NCBI GenBank assembly: GCA_023150495.1
Contig: JAKLKT010000185.1
Coordinates: 1-12,446, forward strand
Direction: 5' to 3'
From: Planctomycetota bacterium
Lineage (GTDB): Bacteria > Planctomycetota > PLA2
DNA: 12,446 nt
Part shown: positions 11,963 to 12,446 of the stretch, one piece after another
Numbering within the stretch: the stretch's first letter is position 1
Layout: every line of letters starts with the position of its first letter
Made by a program: the position numbers and the translations under genes
The notes under the pieces: generated by a model
Told to the model about the DNA's origin: nothing
The model's input: the letters and a program-made list of their open reading frames with translations, nothing else
Databases searched by the model: none

Positions 11963-12446
11963 GGAAGAGCATCTCGCGGTGCCCGACGCGGCCGACCTGC
12001 GTCGTGCGGAACCGCTCCCCGAGGGCCTCCTTGAGCGAGCGTGTGCCGCCTTTCGGCGCCCGCTCGTAGTGCTCGCGCGACGTCAGGACGAGGCGCTGCC
12101 CCGGGCCCCCGAGGTGCGCGAGGACCTCCTCCGGCGCGTCGAGGACCTCGATCCTGAGCCGGCCCGAGTAGAGGTTGTAGGCCCCCGAGAAGTGCGCGGG
12201 GTAGGCCGCGACCTCGCCGGGCCAGCGGTTGAGCTCCTCCGCGACCGGCCGCGGCGACTTGAACTCGTCGATGCGCGGGACAAGGAGGAGGTCGTGCGCG
12301 AGGAGGAAGACCGTCACCTGCGCCGCGAGGAAGGCGGCCGCGCGGGGGAGGAGCCCCTCCCTCGCCGCGCGGATGCCGCGCCGGCCGAGGAGGAGGAGCG
12401 CGCCGGCGAAGAGCGCGGCGCCGGCGACGCCCCCGACCGTCGCGAG
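11937..12446 (-). CDS. C-terminal part of a GT39/ArnT-like membrane glycosyltransferase, 5'-truncated by the window edge
   Basis: The frame is open from the right window edge to TAG at 11939-11937, giving 169 visible residues; the true start lies outside. Two hydrophobic helices (about residues 2-20 and 33-53) are followed by IDEFKSPRPVAEELNRW and a soluble alpha/beta tail (AYNLYSGRLRIEVLD, then APEEVLAHLGGPGQRLVLT). This layout, last membrane helices then KSPRPVAEEL and a small C-terminal periplasmic domain, is typical of ArnT/PMT-type (GT39/GT83) transferases that move a sugar from a polyprenyl phosphate carrier to lipid A or protein. The catalytic N-terminal loops are not in view, so donor and acceptor are unknown. 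It converges on, and overlaps by 26 bp, the LAB_N gene, a common functional neighbour. The GTG at 12317 is internal and not the start. Confidence 0.8.
   Translation of the reverse strand, partial: LATVGGVAGAALFAGALLLLGRRGIRAAREGLLPRAAAFLAAQVTVFLLAHDLLLVPRIDEFKSPRPVAEELNRWPGEVAAYPAHFSGAYNLYSGRLRIEVLDAPEEVLAHLGGPGQRLVLTSREHYERAPKGGTRSLKEALGERFRTTQVGRVGHREMLFLTNYAPPP

Overview
The window is a very GC-rich (roughly 70%), densely packed bacterial chromosome segment with frequent GTG starts. RND efflux, cytochrome bd, a periplasmic rhodanese and a lipid A-type glycosyltransferase point to a Gram-negative (diderm) organism. Composition and gene content would suit an Acidobacteriota- or deltaproteobacterial-type lineage, but the sequence alone does not settle the taxon. 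I see no IS element, CRISPR array, tRNA or rRNA.

Region 1 (1-7103, + strand) is one long, tightly coupled operon. In order it holds: the 3' part of a membrane fusion protein gene, a complete RND transporter, an ArsR-type repressor, an exported two-domain rhodanese, two half-size YeeE/YedE sulfur-transport membrane proteins, a broken c-heme (DUF3365/Tll0287-like) lipoprotein gene, and a DUF302 lipoprotein. Six successive junctions are 4-nt GTGA or ATGA stop/start overlaps, so translation is probably coupled from the pump through to the sulfur genes. The layout resembles known sulfide/persulfide-response operons (ArsR-type regulator, sulfurtransferase, paired YeeE proteins), here joined to an efflux pump. 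A role in sensing, moving and detoxifying reactive sulfur is an inference.

Region 2 (7106-11281, - strand) converges on region 1 with a 2-nt gap. Read from right to left it encodes a fused APH-like/P-loop kinase protein, then, after a 72-nt gap containing a perfect 18-bp palindrome, the cytochrome bd genes cydA and cydB and a small membrane protein. Bd oxidases are known to tolerate sulfide, which fits beside region 1. Both bd subunits differ from E. coli at several functionally studied residues.

Region 3 (11282-12446) begins with a 69-nt divergent intergenic region. It is followed by a + strand gene encoding two tandem LAB_N domains with a predicted 3+1+3 membrane layout, and, convergent and overlapping by 26 bp, the 3' end of a - strand GT39/ArnT-like glycosyltransferase that runs off the window. 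These two probably act in lipid-linked sugar or lipid A modification.

The most notable items are the sulfur/efflux operon, the damaged c-heme gene with a repeat at the break, the SWEET-like duplicated LAB_N protein, and the altered proton/quinol residues of the bd oxidase.
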